This document shows positions 17,553-25,842 of a stretch of 64,000 nt of DNA, in pieces. Made by a program: the position numbers and the translations under genes. Position 1 is the first letter of the stretch. Every line of letters starts with the position of its first letter. The notes beneath the pieces are model-generated. The model saw only the letters and a list, made by a program, of their open reading frames with translations, ran no database searches and was not told the origin of the DNA. This DNA comes from Mucilaginibacter sp. PPCGB 2223 (GTDB lineage: Bacteria; Bacteroidota; Bacteroidia; Sphingobacteriales; Sphingobacteriaceae), in contig NZ_MDJS01000001.1 in the NCBI RefSeq assembly GCF_001705515.1, positions 1,984,001-2,048,000 on the forward strand, given 5' to 3'.

Positions 17553-18827
17553 ATGAACAAGAAAATTGTCTTCTGGATAACCGCCATTATTATCATTGCT
17601 GGGTCCGTCTACCTGTTCTTTGTAAAAAGGAACTCGGTTAATAATAACTTGACTACCGTTAAATTTGGAATGCTACCCTACGGCGATCATTCTCAGGCGA
17701 TCATTGCCGCAAAAAACGGATGGTTTAAAGAAGTCGGTATTGATTTTCAATACGAATTGATAAAGGTTGAAGCTGTCTTACCAGATCTGAATAATAATCG
17801 GCTTGATGTTTCCTCTTGTGCTCCTGGAATCATACTTTCTTCTTATGACAATGCCTCAAATATTTGTATGTTTTCATTCGCTGATGTTTTCCAGGGGTAT
17901 GCTATCTTGGCGCAGCCAGGCGGTAACTACAAAAACTACCAAGAATTATTAAAATCTGGTTTATCAGATAAAGACGCAATAAAGGTGGCGGTTTCACAAC
18001 TAAAAGGGAAAACTTTTGCCTACCCGTCTGAAACGGCTATCAAGCCATTTATTGATATTTTGCTTGAAAAGGCTGGTATGACCAGAAGCGATTTTAAATC
18101 ACTGGTTCAGGATGATGCTATCAATATCAACGCCATGCGGAATCATCAGGCGGATTTCCAGGTCGGTGGCGTACCTTCTAGAATAACACTACAAAAGGAG
18201 GGTTATAAGGAAATCGTTAGTTCTATGGATATTGTAAAGGCCGCTATGCCATCACCCGATTCCAAAGAGCTATCCAGCGTTTTTAATGACGGCTGGGCAA
18301 TAACGAAAACTTATTATGATTCCCACCGGGAGACAGTACTTCGATTAGCGTCAGTTAATTTTCGGATCAATGATTTCATTTTGCAACATCCTTCACAGGC
18401 CCTTGCTATTCATATGCCATATCTTAGCCAGATTACTGGGGAAAAATACACCACTGAAGATGGAACGGTAATTTACGATCACCTAGATCCATTTTACAAT
18501 TTTGCGGCTCAGCGCTCTTGGTTTTTTAATGATAAGGACCCCTTGTATTATAAGAACCTCTATGGCAGCATTATCAACAGTTTCAAAAATCAGCATATTT
18601 ACAAGTCGAAGATTCCCGCAGTTGACGATGTTATCTTTGCGGATGACGTGTACAAGTCGCTAGACAGTTTAAAGAATACAACAGAAAAAAAATTTCTAGC
18701 CATCGACAAAAAACCTTTTTTGAAAGAATCTTCGGAGAATAAGGCGAAGTTAGCGGAAGCCCACCACCAATATTCAATCTACAACTATTTAGATGCCGAT
18801 AAAATTACCGCAGACATCCTTAAATAA
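17553..18827 (+). CDS. membrane-anchored ABC substrate-binding protein, NMT1/SsuA-like (424 aa)
   Basis: The N-terminus is one hydrophobic helix (residues 5-24) without a lipobox Cys, so the protein is likely tethered to the inner membrane with its binding domain outside. The mature part opens with the family pattern VKFGMLPYGDHSQAIIAAKNGWFKEVGID and continues with the two-lobed NMT1/THI5-like fold, including DVSSCAPGI and a central FAYPSETAIKPFID hinge region. At 424 residues it is longer than typical SsuA or TauA (about 320), with an added helical C-terminal part. It lies between the two permease genes and overlaps the second by 35 bases. The ligand is unknown. Confidence 0.85.
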   Translation: MNKKIVFWITAIIIIAGSVYLFFVKRNSVNNNLTTVKFGMLPYGDHSQAIIAAKNGWFKEVGIDFQYELIKVEAVLPDLNNNRLDVSSCAPGIILSSYDNASNICMFSFADVFQGYAILAQPGGNYKNYQELLKSGLSDKDAIKVAVSQLKGKTFAYPSETAIKPFIDILLEKAGMTRSDFKSLVQDDAININAMRNHQADFQVGGVPSRITLQKEGYKEIVSSMDIVKAAMPSPDSKELSSVFNDGWAITKTYYDSHRETVLRLASVNFRINDFILQHPSQALAIHMPYLSQITGEKYTTEDGTVIYDHLDPFYNFAAQRSWFFNDKDPLYYKNLYGSIINSFKNQHIYKSKIPAVDDVIFADDVYKSLDSLKNTTEKKFLAIDKKPFLKESSENKAKLAEAHHQYSIYNYLDADKITADILK

Positions 18828-19599
18828 GATTAATCGGGAAATATTAAAGTTTGTTCCGGTTGTAGTGTTCCTCTTTCTTTGGCAGGTTTGTTCGTTGCTC
18901 TTTGGGGGGACAAATTTTCCAAGCTTGGTAGATATTGCTTCGTCTCTCTTTAATTCAAAAACGGTTGTTGCCATTATCTCCTCACAGGGCGGCGGAGACA
19001 ATGGTATGTTAGGTCATTGGTTTTTGACCTTTTGTGTTCACCTAGCGGGACTAATTTCCGGAACAGCCTTGGGATTGGCATTTACAATTTTTCTTTTTCT
19101 TAAAAAATCAATAAGAAATGTTCTTGAGCCTTTTTTTACGGTAGCAAGAACTATTCCGCCCCTTATTTTCGCACCGTTTCTCCTGCTCATTTTTAATGGT
19201 GGAATATTAGCGAATTTTGCAATTGTAGCCATTTATGTTTTTTATGCTGTTGTCGTTTACGGTTTGAATTCCCTTGACCTCGTACCGATGGCATATATAG
19301 AGTTGGCTAAGATTCATAATAGTAATGGAAAAAGTATTGTTTTCTATATCTTATTACCCGGAATGCTCCCGCAGTTCTATGGTGGTCTTCGCGTCGTGAT
19401 TTCGATCAGTCTTGGTGTCTTGGTTGTGGGGGAATATATAGGGCCAGGGGACGGCCTGGGTAAGGTTATGAAATATGCGATGTCCTATTCACGGCTCGAT
19501 TTGCTAATTGCCGCCATCATTTGTTGCGTCGTCGTGGCTATATTAAACGACCTACTGATCACGCGGTTTTTTAAGCGTTTTATGAAGTGGGATAACTAG
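18793..19599 (+). CDS. ABC transporter permease 2, NitT/TauT type (268 aa)
   Basis: A second polytopic permease with its own EAA-type loop (MAYIELAKIHNSNGKSIVFYILLPGMLPQ) and a GPGDGLGKVM segment. It starts 35 bases inside the binding-protein gene. Its sequence differs clearly from permease 1, so the two are not a recent duplication. It closes the seven-gene operon; the following 146 bases separate it from the tra region. Confidence 0.9.
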   Translation: MPIKLPQTSLNKINREILKFVPVVVFLFLWQVCSLLFGGTNFPSLVDIASSLFNSKTVVAIISSQGGGDNGMLGHWFLTFCVHLAGLISGTALGLAFTIFLFLKKSIRNVLEPFFTVARTIPPLIFAPFLLLIFNGGILANFAIVAIYVFYAVVVYGLNSLDLVPMAYIELAKIHNSNGKSIVFYILLPGMLPQFYGGLRVVISISLGVLVVGEYIGPGDGLGKVMKYAMSYSRLDLLIAAIICCVVVAILNDLLITRFFKRFMKWDN

Positions 19600-19721
19600 T
19601 TTACAAATAAAAACTTTCACGGCATCTACTGAATTTCAAGACAATCAAGATTAAATAAGTTTAAGCAATAGCCCATCCTGTGGTTAGAGGGGCTAATACA
19701 TACGGTACATATCGACAACTT

Positions 19722-19744
19722 TGCTTTCAATAAAAATGAAAGCA
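19722..19744 (+). promoter_or_regulatory. hairpin directly in front of the first tra-region start codon
   Basis: The arms TGCTTTCA (19722-19729) and TGAAAGCA (19737-19744) are perfectly complementary, with a seven-base A-rich loop. The ATG of the next gene follows after one base. The hairpin could limit ribosome access, act as an operator, or be a processing site. No U-tract is present in the position expected for a terminator. Confidence 0.4.
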
Positions 19745-19745
19745 T

Positions 19746-20249
19746 ATGTTAAACTCTATTTCCTGGCTGCAATATATTGCCGCCGTTATTTTACTCACAA
19801 CCTCTTGGTACGCCTACATCGGCCTCCGTTATTTCCAACCGGAGCTCTCACGCTTCCTCCGCATTAAACCTAAATCATCCGGTGCCTTACCTGAAGTAGC
19901 TACCGCCCAGCCGGTGATGGCCGTGGCGCGTCCCGAACCCGGAACAAATCTCGCCGAACCTGATGAACTCGTCTTCAGCATCTCCGCCGCAGACGGCATC
20001 AGCGACCAAACGCTACCCCAGGGACCCGCCGATGACCTGCTCGCCGAAGCCGAAACCCTCATCAGCGCCTTCACTGACAACAACGACAAACCCGGTTTCC
20101 TATCGCTACTCCGTGTATTGATTAGCAAATACGAAGTCTTTGCCGATGAGATCAGCCTGCCGCAACTCATCAGCGCCCTTCAACTCCCCGCCAAAAAACT
20201 CCCATTTATCATCCAGGCCAACGAATGGCCCCAAACATTTACCGCATGA
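19746..20249 (+). CDS. tra-region membrane-anchored protein of unknown function (167 aa)
   Basis: One N-terminal transmembrane segment (LQYIAAVILLTTSWYAYIGL) is followed by a Pro/Ala-rich linker and a cytosolic-looking acidic domain. Its TGA overlaps the ATG of traE, so the two are translationally coupled. I do not recognise a named family. Position directly before traE suggests a role in the transfer apparatus. Confidence 0.7.
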   Translation: MLNSISWLQYIAAVILLTTSWYAYIGLRYFQPELSRFLRIKPKSSGALPEVATAQPVMAVARPEPGTNLAEPDELVFSISAADGISDQTLPQGPADDLLAEAETLISAFTDNNDKPGFLSLLRVLISKYEVFADEISLPQLISALQLPAKKLPFIIQANEWPQTFTA

Positions 20250-20539
20250 AAAAGCTCAAATTAGTATTCGCCCTACTGTTCGTCGCCACGGTCTGCCTGG
20301 CCCAGGACGGCAACGCCGGCATCAACGAAGCCACCAACCAGGTCAAAAGCTATTTCTCCACCGGCACCAACCTGATGTACGCCATCGGCGCCATCACCGG
20401 CCTGGTCGGCGCGATCAAAGTCTATAAAAAATGGAACGACGGCGAACATGATACGGGTAAGGTTGCTTCCAGCTGGTTTGGCAGTTGTATCTTCCTAGTG
20501 GTCGTAGCGACGGTGCTAAAATCCTTTTTTGGAGTATAA
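20246..20539 (+). CDS. traE: conjugal transfer protein TraE (DUF4134 type, 97 aa)
   Basis: I start at ATG 20246, which gives a clean signal peptide (MKKLKLVFALLFVATVCLAQ). The mature part has two hydrophobic helices around a KVYKKWNDGEHD loop, the pattern of the DUF4134/TraE family of Bacteroidetes conjugative transposons. That family occupies the place of VirB2/VirB3-like subunits in the type IV secretion channel. It is the first recognisable tra gene here and is followed by a strong hairpin and an antisense cargo pair rather than by traF. Confidence 0.85.
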   Translation: MKKLKLVFALLFVATVCLAQDGNAGINEATNQVKSYFSTGTNLMYAIGAITGLVGAIKVYKKWNDGEHDTGKVASSWFGSCIFLVVVATVLKSFFGV

Positions 20540-20584
20540 CCTTGTTGCCTTGCTAAGGACTCTAATAGCAATTTTAAATCCCTT

Positions 20585-20625
20585 ACGTTTAAACCGGGTA
20601 TCTAATAAATTTCCGGTTTAAACGT
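20585..20625. terminator. bidirectional terminator-like hairpin, 13-bp arms
   Basis: The arms ACGTTTAAACCGG (20585-20597) and CCGGTTTAAACGT (20613-20625) match perfectly across a 15-base loop. The hairpin lies between convergent traE and the TPR gene and includes the latter's stop codon. It would end transcripts from both sides, so traF and traG downstream probably need another promoter. Confidence 0.65.
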
Positions 20626-22237
20626 TCTTGCTCGCCTTGTATTGACGACACTTCGGGCAATCACAGGAAACGTTCTCTAGTTTTTCAAGTCTTTTGTAAC
20701 CCTCTAAAGCGACACCCTCCAAAGTTTTCATGTTTTTATAATAGCCAAATGATTCCTTTCGTAATAAGTCAGCTTCGTGCCGTTCTCCTCTGAGCGTGGC
20801 CATCGCGCTGAGCATCTGCGTATTAAAGGCCAAACCAAAATACAGCTTGTCATCCAGCAATTGCCTATCTTTCATCGCAATTGCATAATAATGTAGTGCT
20901 TTTTTTGCCGCAAAAATACCATAAGACCCTTCTGACCAAGAAGGATAATTTTTATTAAATTCATCATACGTTCGAGCAATCTGTAATACATCATCGGTCG
21001 ATTTTTGGTATGCGTTTACATATAGTTCATAGGGTTCGAGCATCGGCTGAAATCTATCTTTAAGCAATAAAAATTTTTCTTCGCTACAATACGAATGGTA
21101 TATTCTTGCAGTAACAATAAGGTCCGGCAAGCAATTGGCATGAAAAAAAAAGCATTCCGTATTGAGGTCTGCCTTAAAAAAAGCCTCCATCGCAATCATT
21201 GCTGCTTCGAAATTCGTATTAAAGTCACGTAGGTTTTTGCTAGTAGGATTTTCCACCACTTCAGCGAGCGCTCGTTTCTGTAATGTATAAGATAATAAAG
21301 AATAAGCTTTACTATCTATAGTAGCTGCATTTTTTCTAATTTCAATAGCTTCATGCATCAACTTTATTTTTTCTTCACCAGTATATGTAGTCGCCAGGTT
21401 ATGTAAACTATTCGCTAATAAAGTTAAGCCTGTGACTAATCCATCATTTTTAGGGTTAAAGATTTTAATAGCCCTTTCGAGCGCAGCTTTGGTTTTTTTA
21501 AAAAAGACTCTAGCCTTTACTCTATCTACATCCAAGTAAATAGTACCTATGCTGTAAGATATAAAAGCGTCCAAAACATCGCCGTCTTCATTGTAATTTC
21601 GAGCATTTTTAAAATGCTTGATCGCTCTTCTATAATCTTTAACTTTATGATAAAAAAAGGCAGCCTGAGAATAGGCCTCATAACTTTTAAAGGTCTTTAT
21701 TGCATTTTCGTACAGTAAAATTGTTTGATTAATATACGCTGGTTCATTAAAGTTTATCGAAGAAAGCGAGGCTTTTAATAAATATTCCTCCGACAGATCT
21801 TTTAAATTTTGATTTATTTGACTGATTTCAGCATGTGTTTGATCCCGTCGTTTTAAAAGGGTTTCTACCTCTGAATCCAACTCCCGATCATTCAGTTTAA
21901 TTCGAGCTTCATCTATTTTCCCTTCATCAAATAATCGTTTTGCTTCTTTTAACCGTTCTTTGTTCAATGGCACTGCATTGAACATTTTGTAAAGATTATT
22001 TATCTCTTCTTTAAACAGCCCAATGCGCTCGTTTAGGGTATTAATTTCACGATTTATTTTTTCCCGATATTCAAGTGCAGATGGAAGACTATTTTCGAGA
22101 GCCTCTTGTTTTTCTTTCAATTGTGACAATAGATCGGCATAGTTCTGAGATCGATTTAATATTTGGTTAATGTAAATGTGAGAGTCAACAGCGTTACCTA
22201 CTGTAATATTGTTCATACCGGTTACTGCTATACTCAT
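20618..22237 (-). CDS. TPR protein with N-terminal amyloid-signalling-like motif (539 aa)
   Basis: Residues 6-25 read TGMNNITVGNAVDSHIYINQ, closely matching the last 20 or so residues of the protein encoded just upstream. A coiled-coil-like stretch follows (about 33-160), then TPR-like helical repeats, for example the segments AAFFYHKVKDYRRAIKHFKN and SYSIGTIYLDVDRVKARVFF. It ends with a CDCPKC cluster. No P-loop or NACHT/NB-ARC signature is present, although known bacterial receptors with such motifs are usually STAND ATPases. I infer a sensor that templates assembly of the partner. It is antisense inside the tra region and A/T-rich. TPR assignment is good; the signalling role is inference. 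Confidence 0.75.
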   Translation of the reverse strand: MSIAVTGMNNITVGNAVDSHIYINQILNRSQNYADLLSQLKEKQEALENSLPSALEYREKINREINTLNERIGLFKEEINNLYKMFNAVPLNKERLKEAKRLFDEGKIDEARIKLNDRELDSEVETLLKRRDQTHAEISQINQNLKDLSEEYLLKASLSSINFNEPAYINQTILLYENAIKTFKSYEAYSQAAFFYHKVKDYRRAIKHFKNARNYNEDGDVLDAFISYSIGTIYLDVDRVKARVFFKKTKAALERAIKIFNPKNDGLVTGLTLLANSLHNLATTYTGEEKIKLMHEAIEIRKNAATIDSKAYSLLSYTLQKRALAEVVENPTSKNLRDFNTNFEAAMIAMEAFFKADLNTECFFFHANCLPDLIVTARIYHSYCSEEKFLLLKDRFQPMLEPYELYVNAYQKSTDDVLQIARTYDEFNKNYPSWSEGSYGIFAAKKALHYYAIAMKDRQLLDDKLYFGLAFNTQMLSAMATLRGERHEADLLRKESFGYYKNMKTLEGVALEGYKRLEKLENVSCDCPKCRQYKASKNV

Positions 22238-22244
22238 CTGATCT

Positions 22245-22610
22245 TTATTGCTGATTGATTACTATCGTCGAATTCTGAGCAGTGCCAATAGTATTATTTT
22301 TGTCGCCCGTAATTTTTTGAAAAAAGCCATTTTCTTTCATTCTGCTAATTTTTTCTTTCAATTGCCCTGTTAAGGCCGGGTCATCCAACAAAATACTCTG
22401 TAAATGTGTCTGAGCTTTTACAAAATTCGATTCATCCTCAGGTTTAGACTCAATGTCACTGATTAACTCTTCTTTGTTTTTACTTTTAAAGATAGACTTA
22501 ATGAAGGGCCAGAATTCATTTCCTGCCTCATCCCCCAAATTATCTATTCCTTGTGCAAGCAACGGTTTAATAAGTGTAATAGCTTCTTTAGCAATATGTA
22601 AGGCGTCCAT
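22245..22610 (-). CDS. Bell-like death-effector candidate with C-terminal amyloid motif (121 aa)
   Basis: The first 95 residues are a helical bundle whose layout resembles the bacterial Bell domain: a hydrophobic first helix with LIKPLLAQG, then NEFWPFIKSIFKSK, an acidic PEDESNFVKAQ segment and LLDDPALTGQLKEKI. The C-terminus, residues 101-120, is TGDKNNTIGTAQNSTIVINQ and repeats the N-terminal motif of the neighbouring TPR protein. Bell proteins are described as bacterial counterparts of fungal HeLo/HET-S cell-death effectors triggered by amyloid templating. It lies seven bases upstream of the TPR gene on the same strand. Domain assignment is from pattern memory and needs a profile search. 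Confidence 0.65.
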   Translation of the reverse strand: MDALHIAKEAITLIKPLLAQGIDNLGDEAGNEFWPFIKSIFKSKNKEELISDIESKPEDESNFVKAQTHLQSILLDDPALTGQLKEKISRMKENGFFQKITGDKNNTIGTAQNSTIVINQQ

Positions 22611-22745
22611 GTCTTAATAAATTTATAAATAAATATAAAAATAATTATCATTAGAATTCCTCTCAAAAAATGAGGTCAATCAATTCATACCACCCTTGGC
22701 TGAGGTGTGGAATATACTTTGAGTTGTCTATGCACCTTTGCCCGC

Positions 22746-23054
22746 ATGAGCTACACCATCAATAAAGGCATCAACCGCCCCATCGAATTCAAAGGACTGA
22801 AAGCGCAATACATCGGCTACTTAGGAGGCGGCTTGGTCTGTCTCCTTGTGCTATTCGCTATCCTGTATCTAATTGGCCTAGCCGTCTACGCCTGCATCAC
22901 GATCATCACGGGCCTCGCCAGCCTGCTCTTCTACAAAGTATTCGGCCTCAGCCATAAATATGGCCAGCACGGCCTCATGAAGAAAAACGCGAAGCGCTAC
23001 CTGCCGACCTATTTGAAATTCAAATCCAGAACGCTATTCTATGAAAAACGCTGA
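22746..23054 (+). CDS. traF: conjugal transfer protein TraF (DUF4133 type, 102 aa)
   Basis: I choose ATG 22746 (MSYTINKGINRPIEFKGL), the usual start of this family. Two adjacent membrane helices follow (YLGGGLVCLLVLFAILYLIGL and ACITIITGLASLLFYKVFGL), then a basic tail. DUF4133/TraF is a VirB3-like inner-membrane component of Bacteroidetes conjugation machinery and is normally directly upstream of traG, as here, with a 14-base overlap. It is separated from traE by the antisense Bell/TPR pair. Confidence 0.85.
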   Translation: MSYTINKGINRPIEFKGLKAQYIGYLGGGLVCLLVLFAILYLIGLAVYACITIITGLASLLFYKVFGLSHKYGQHGLMKKNAKRYLPTYLKFKSRTLFYEKR

Positions 23055-25464
23055 AGATATCTTCCCGATCTATAAGGTCGAATACCAAACCCTGCTGTCC
23101 GCACAGGGCGACCTCACCATCGCTTACGAAGTTGTTTTGCCGGAACTCTTTACGCTTTCCAACGAAGAGTATATCGCTTTCCACCAAACCTGGGTCAAAG
23201 CCATCAAGCTCTTGCCCAAACACAGTATCTTTCATAAACAGGACTGGTTCACCGAAGATCAGTATGTTGCCAACTTCGGCGACCAAACCTTTCTGGGCCA
23301 TGCCAGCGAGCGCTTCTCCAACGAAAGGCCATATTTGGCACACCGCTGTTATATCTTTTTGACCAAACGCGCCGTCAACTACAAACCCGTCACCAGCGCG
23401 GCCAGCAGTTTGTTGCGTAAACGCATTACTCCGGTGCAAAGCACCTCCGCGGAACTCTTCCGCGACTTTACCGACAGTTGCGGCCAGTTCAAACGCGTAT
23501 TAGAGGACAGCGGTTTGTTATCATTGCGCCGCCTCAGCGACGATGAACTCACCGGCACTTTAAAAGTCCCCGGCATTCTTGAACAATACTGCTTTTTATT
23601 AAATGCAGACGACGCGCCGGTACTCAAAGACATTCACTTTGATCCCCTGAGGATTGGCGATAACCAATGCCAACTCTTTACGCTCGCGGATGCCGAATAC
23701 CTGCCCGCTCTCTGCGGCCCCCGTATCACCTATGATCCTTACAGCACCGACAGAACTAAGTTCAGCACCGGCTTTGCCAGCCCTGTCGGTGCCTTACTGG
23801 ACTGCAACCATATCTATAACCAGTATATCTTCATGGAAGACAGTGCCGCTACCCTTAAAAAACTGGAAGCCAAAAAACTGCGCCTGCAATCCCTTTCGGC
23901 CTACTCCCGCGAAAACGCCATCGGCCGCGATGCCACACAGGAGTTCCTGAATGAAGCCATTTCACAACAGCGCTTGCCTGTCAAGGCCCATTTCAATATC
24001 CTGGCCTGGGGTGATCCCAAAGAAATTAAAAATAAAGTCAGTAGTGCTTTAGCACAATTAGATGCGATACCCAAACAGGAAACGGACGGCGCCCCGCAGA
24101 TCTGGTGGGCAGGCCTGCCGGGCAACGCCGGCAATTTCCCGATGAACGATACGTTCGACACTTTTACTGAACAGGCCGCCTGCTTCTTCAACCTCGAAAC
24201 CAACTACCAAAGCAGTATCTCACCCTGCGGTATCCGCTTAGGCGACCGCCTCAGCGGCAAACCATTGCACGTCGACCTCAGCGACGAACCCATGAAGAAA
24301 GGCGTCACCACCAACCGCAACAAATTCATCTTAGGCCCATCCGGCAGCGGCAAGAGCTTCTTTACTAATCACCTGTTACGCTCTTACTTCGAACAAGGCG
24401 CCCATATTGTCCTAGTCGACGTCGGCCATTCTTATCAGGGCCTCTGCGAATTCGTCGATGGTTACTATTTTACCTATAGTGAAACGAACCCCATATCCTT
24501 CAACCCCTTTTATGTCGGTTCCGGCGATACCCTTGATACCGAAAAACGGGAAAGCATCAAAGCGATGATCCTCGCGCTCTGGAAAAAAGAAGACGAGGGC
24601 GTACAACGGTCGGAATACATCGCCATCTCTGATGCGCTGTTTCATTATTATGAAAGTGAACCAGAATTTGCCTGCTTTAATTCCTTTTACGAATTTTTAA
24701 AAGGCCCTTTCTATGATACCATGAAAGAAAGTAAGGTAAAGGACGCACACTTCGATATCGACAATCTGCTGTTTGTGCTTCGTCCTTACTATAAAGGCGG
24801 CGAATATGATTATTTGCTCAATGCCACCTCCAATTTAGATTTGCTTCAACGCCGTTTTATTGTCTTTGAATTAGACAACATCAAAGACCATCCCATTTTA
24901 TTTCCGGTAGTGACCCTCATCATCATGGAAACTTTCGTTTCAAAAATGCGCAAACTGCCTAAAGATGTCCGAAAGATGATCCTGATCGAAGAAGCCTGGA
25001 AAGCCATCGCACGCGAAGGTATGGCCGAATACATCAAATACCTCTTCAAGACCGTCCGCAAGTACTTCGGCGAAGCCATCGTCGTCACCCAGGACATCGA
25101 AGACATCATCTCCTCCCCTGTCGTCAAACAAGCCATCATCAACAACAGCGACTGTAAAATATTATTGGATCAACGCAAATACCAGAACGACTTCCCTAAG
25201 ATCCAGCAACTGCTGGGCATCACCGACAAAGAAACCGCGCTGATCCTGTCCATGAACCGCGCCAATGATGAGCGGTACCGATACAAAGAGGTCTTCATAT
25301 CGCTTAACGGGCAGCTATCTAAAGTTTACCGCACCGAAGTCAGCCCCGAAGAATACTGGACCTATACGACGGAGTCCAGCGAAAAATCCAAAGTGCAGCG
25401 CTATACCCAAACATACGGCGACATCAAAAAAGCGATCGCCGCCATTGTCCGGGAAAGCAGCTAA
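23041..25464 (+). CDS. traG: conjugation ATPase TraG (VirB4-like, 807 aa)
   Basis: This is the assembly/secretion ATPase of the transfer channel. Walker A (GPSGSGKSFF) lies near residue 430 and Walker B (KMILIEEAWKAIA) near 643, followed by VVTQDIEDI and NNSDCKILLDQRK segments typical of VirB4 proteins. The length of about 800 residues is normal. It overlaps traF at the start and the convergent DoxX gene by four bases at the end. It appears intact. Confidence 0.92.
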   Translation: MKNAEDIFPIYKVEYQTLLSAQGDLTIAYEVVLPELFTLSNEEYIAFHQTWVKAIKLLPKHSIFHKQDWFTEDQYVANFGDQTFLGHASERFSNERPYLAHRCYIFLTKRAVNYKPVTSAASSLLRKRITPVQSTSAELFRDFTDSCGQFKRVLEDSGLLSLRRLSDDELTGTLKVPGILEQYCFLLNADDAPVLKDIHFDPLRIGDNQCQLFTLADAEYLPALCGPRITYDPYSTDRTKFSTGFASPVGALLDCNHIYNQYIFMEDSAATLKKLEAKKLRLQSLSAYSRENAIGRDATQEFLNEAISQQRLPVKAHFNILAWGDPKEIKNKVSSALAQLDAIPKQETDGAPQIWWAGLPGNAGNFPMNDTFDTFTEQAACFFNLETNYQSSISPCGIRLGDRLSGKPLHVDLSDEPMKKGVTTNRNKFILGPSGSGKSFFTNHLLRSYFEQGAHIVLVDVGHSYQGLCEFVDGYYFTYSETNPISFNPFYVGSGDTLDTEKRESIKAMILALWKKEDEGVQRSEYIAISDALFHYYESEPEFACFNSFYEFLKGPFYDTMKESKVKDAHFDIDNLLFVLRPYYKGGEYDYLLNATSNLDLLQRRFIVFELDNIKDHPILFPVVTLIIMETFVSKMRKLPKDVRKMILIEEAWKAIAREGMAEYIKYLFKTVRKYFGEAIVVTQDIEDIISSPVVKQAIINNSDCKILLDQRKYQNDFPKIQQLLGITDKETALILSMNRANDERYRYKEVFISLNGQLSKVYRTEVSPEEYWTYTTESSEKSKVQRYTQTYGDIKKAIAAIVRESS

Positions 25465-25838
25465 GCGATCAATACCCGGTACTTTGACCAGTTGTCCGCG
25501 ATCATCCAACCCAGCACCGCCCATAAAATGAGCGCGATAGGCCAGCCATCCGGCACGATACACAGATGCGTCAATAATACCCCCACCATCACCGGGAAAA
25601 CAACCAGTACCCCTAAAGGCCTTGTTTTCGGGAACAGTACCAGGATACCACCCGCAATTTCTGCCGTAGCGATCAGCGGCAATAACCAATTGATAGCGAC
25701 CAAAGCCGCGGTCGCTTTGACCAGCGGCTCCGGCAAATTCCCGGGCACCGGGATATAATTAAAAAACTTATTTAAGCCACTGTTGACCATCATCAGGCCG
25801 AACAGCGCGGAGAGCACATTTAAAATCTTTCGTTTCAT
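25461..25838 (-). CDS. DoxX-family small membrane protein (125 aa)
   Basis: Four hydrophobic helices are visible, with the N-terminal MKRKILNVLSALFGLMMVNSG and the GLNKFFNY motif common to DoxX-like proteins of Bacteroidota. Its exact function is not established. It lies four bases downstream of the SRPBCC-VOC gene and on the same strand as the ArsR gene, forming a three-gene cassette opposed to the tra genes. Confidence 0.75.
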   Translation of the reverse strand: MKRKILNVLSALFGLMMVNSGLNKFFNYIPVPGNLPEPLVKATAALVAINWLLPLIATAEIAGGILVLFPKTRPLGVLVVFPVMVGVLLTHLCIVPDGWPIALILWAVLGWMIADNWSKYRVLIA

Positions 25839-25842
25839 AGGA

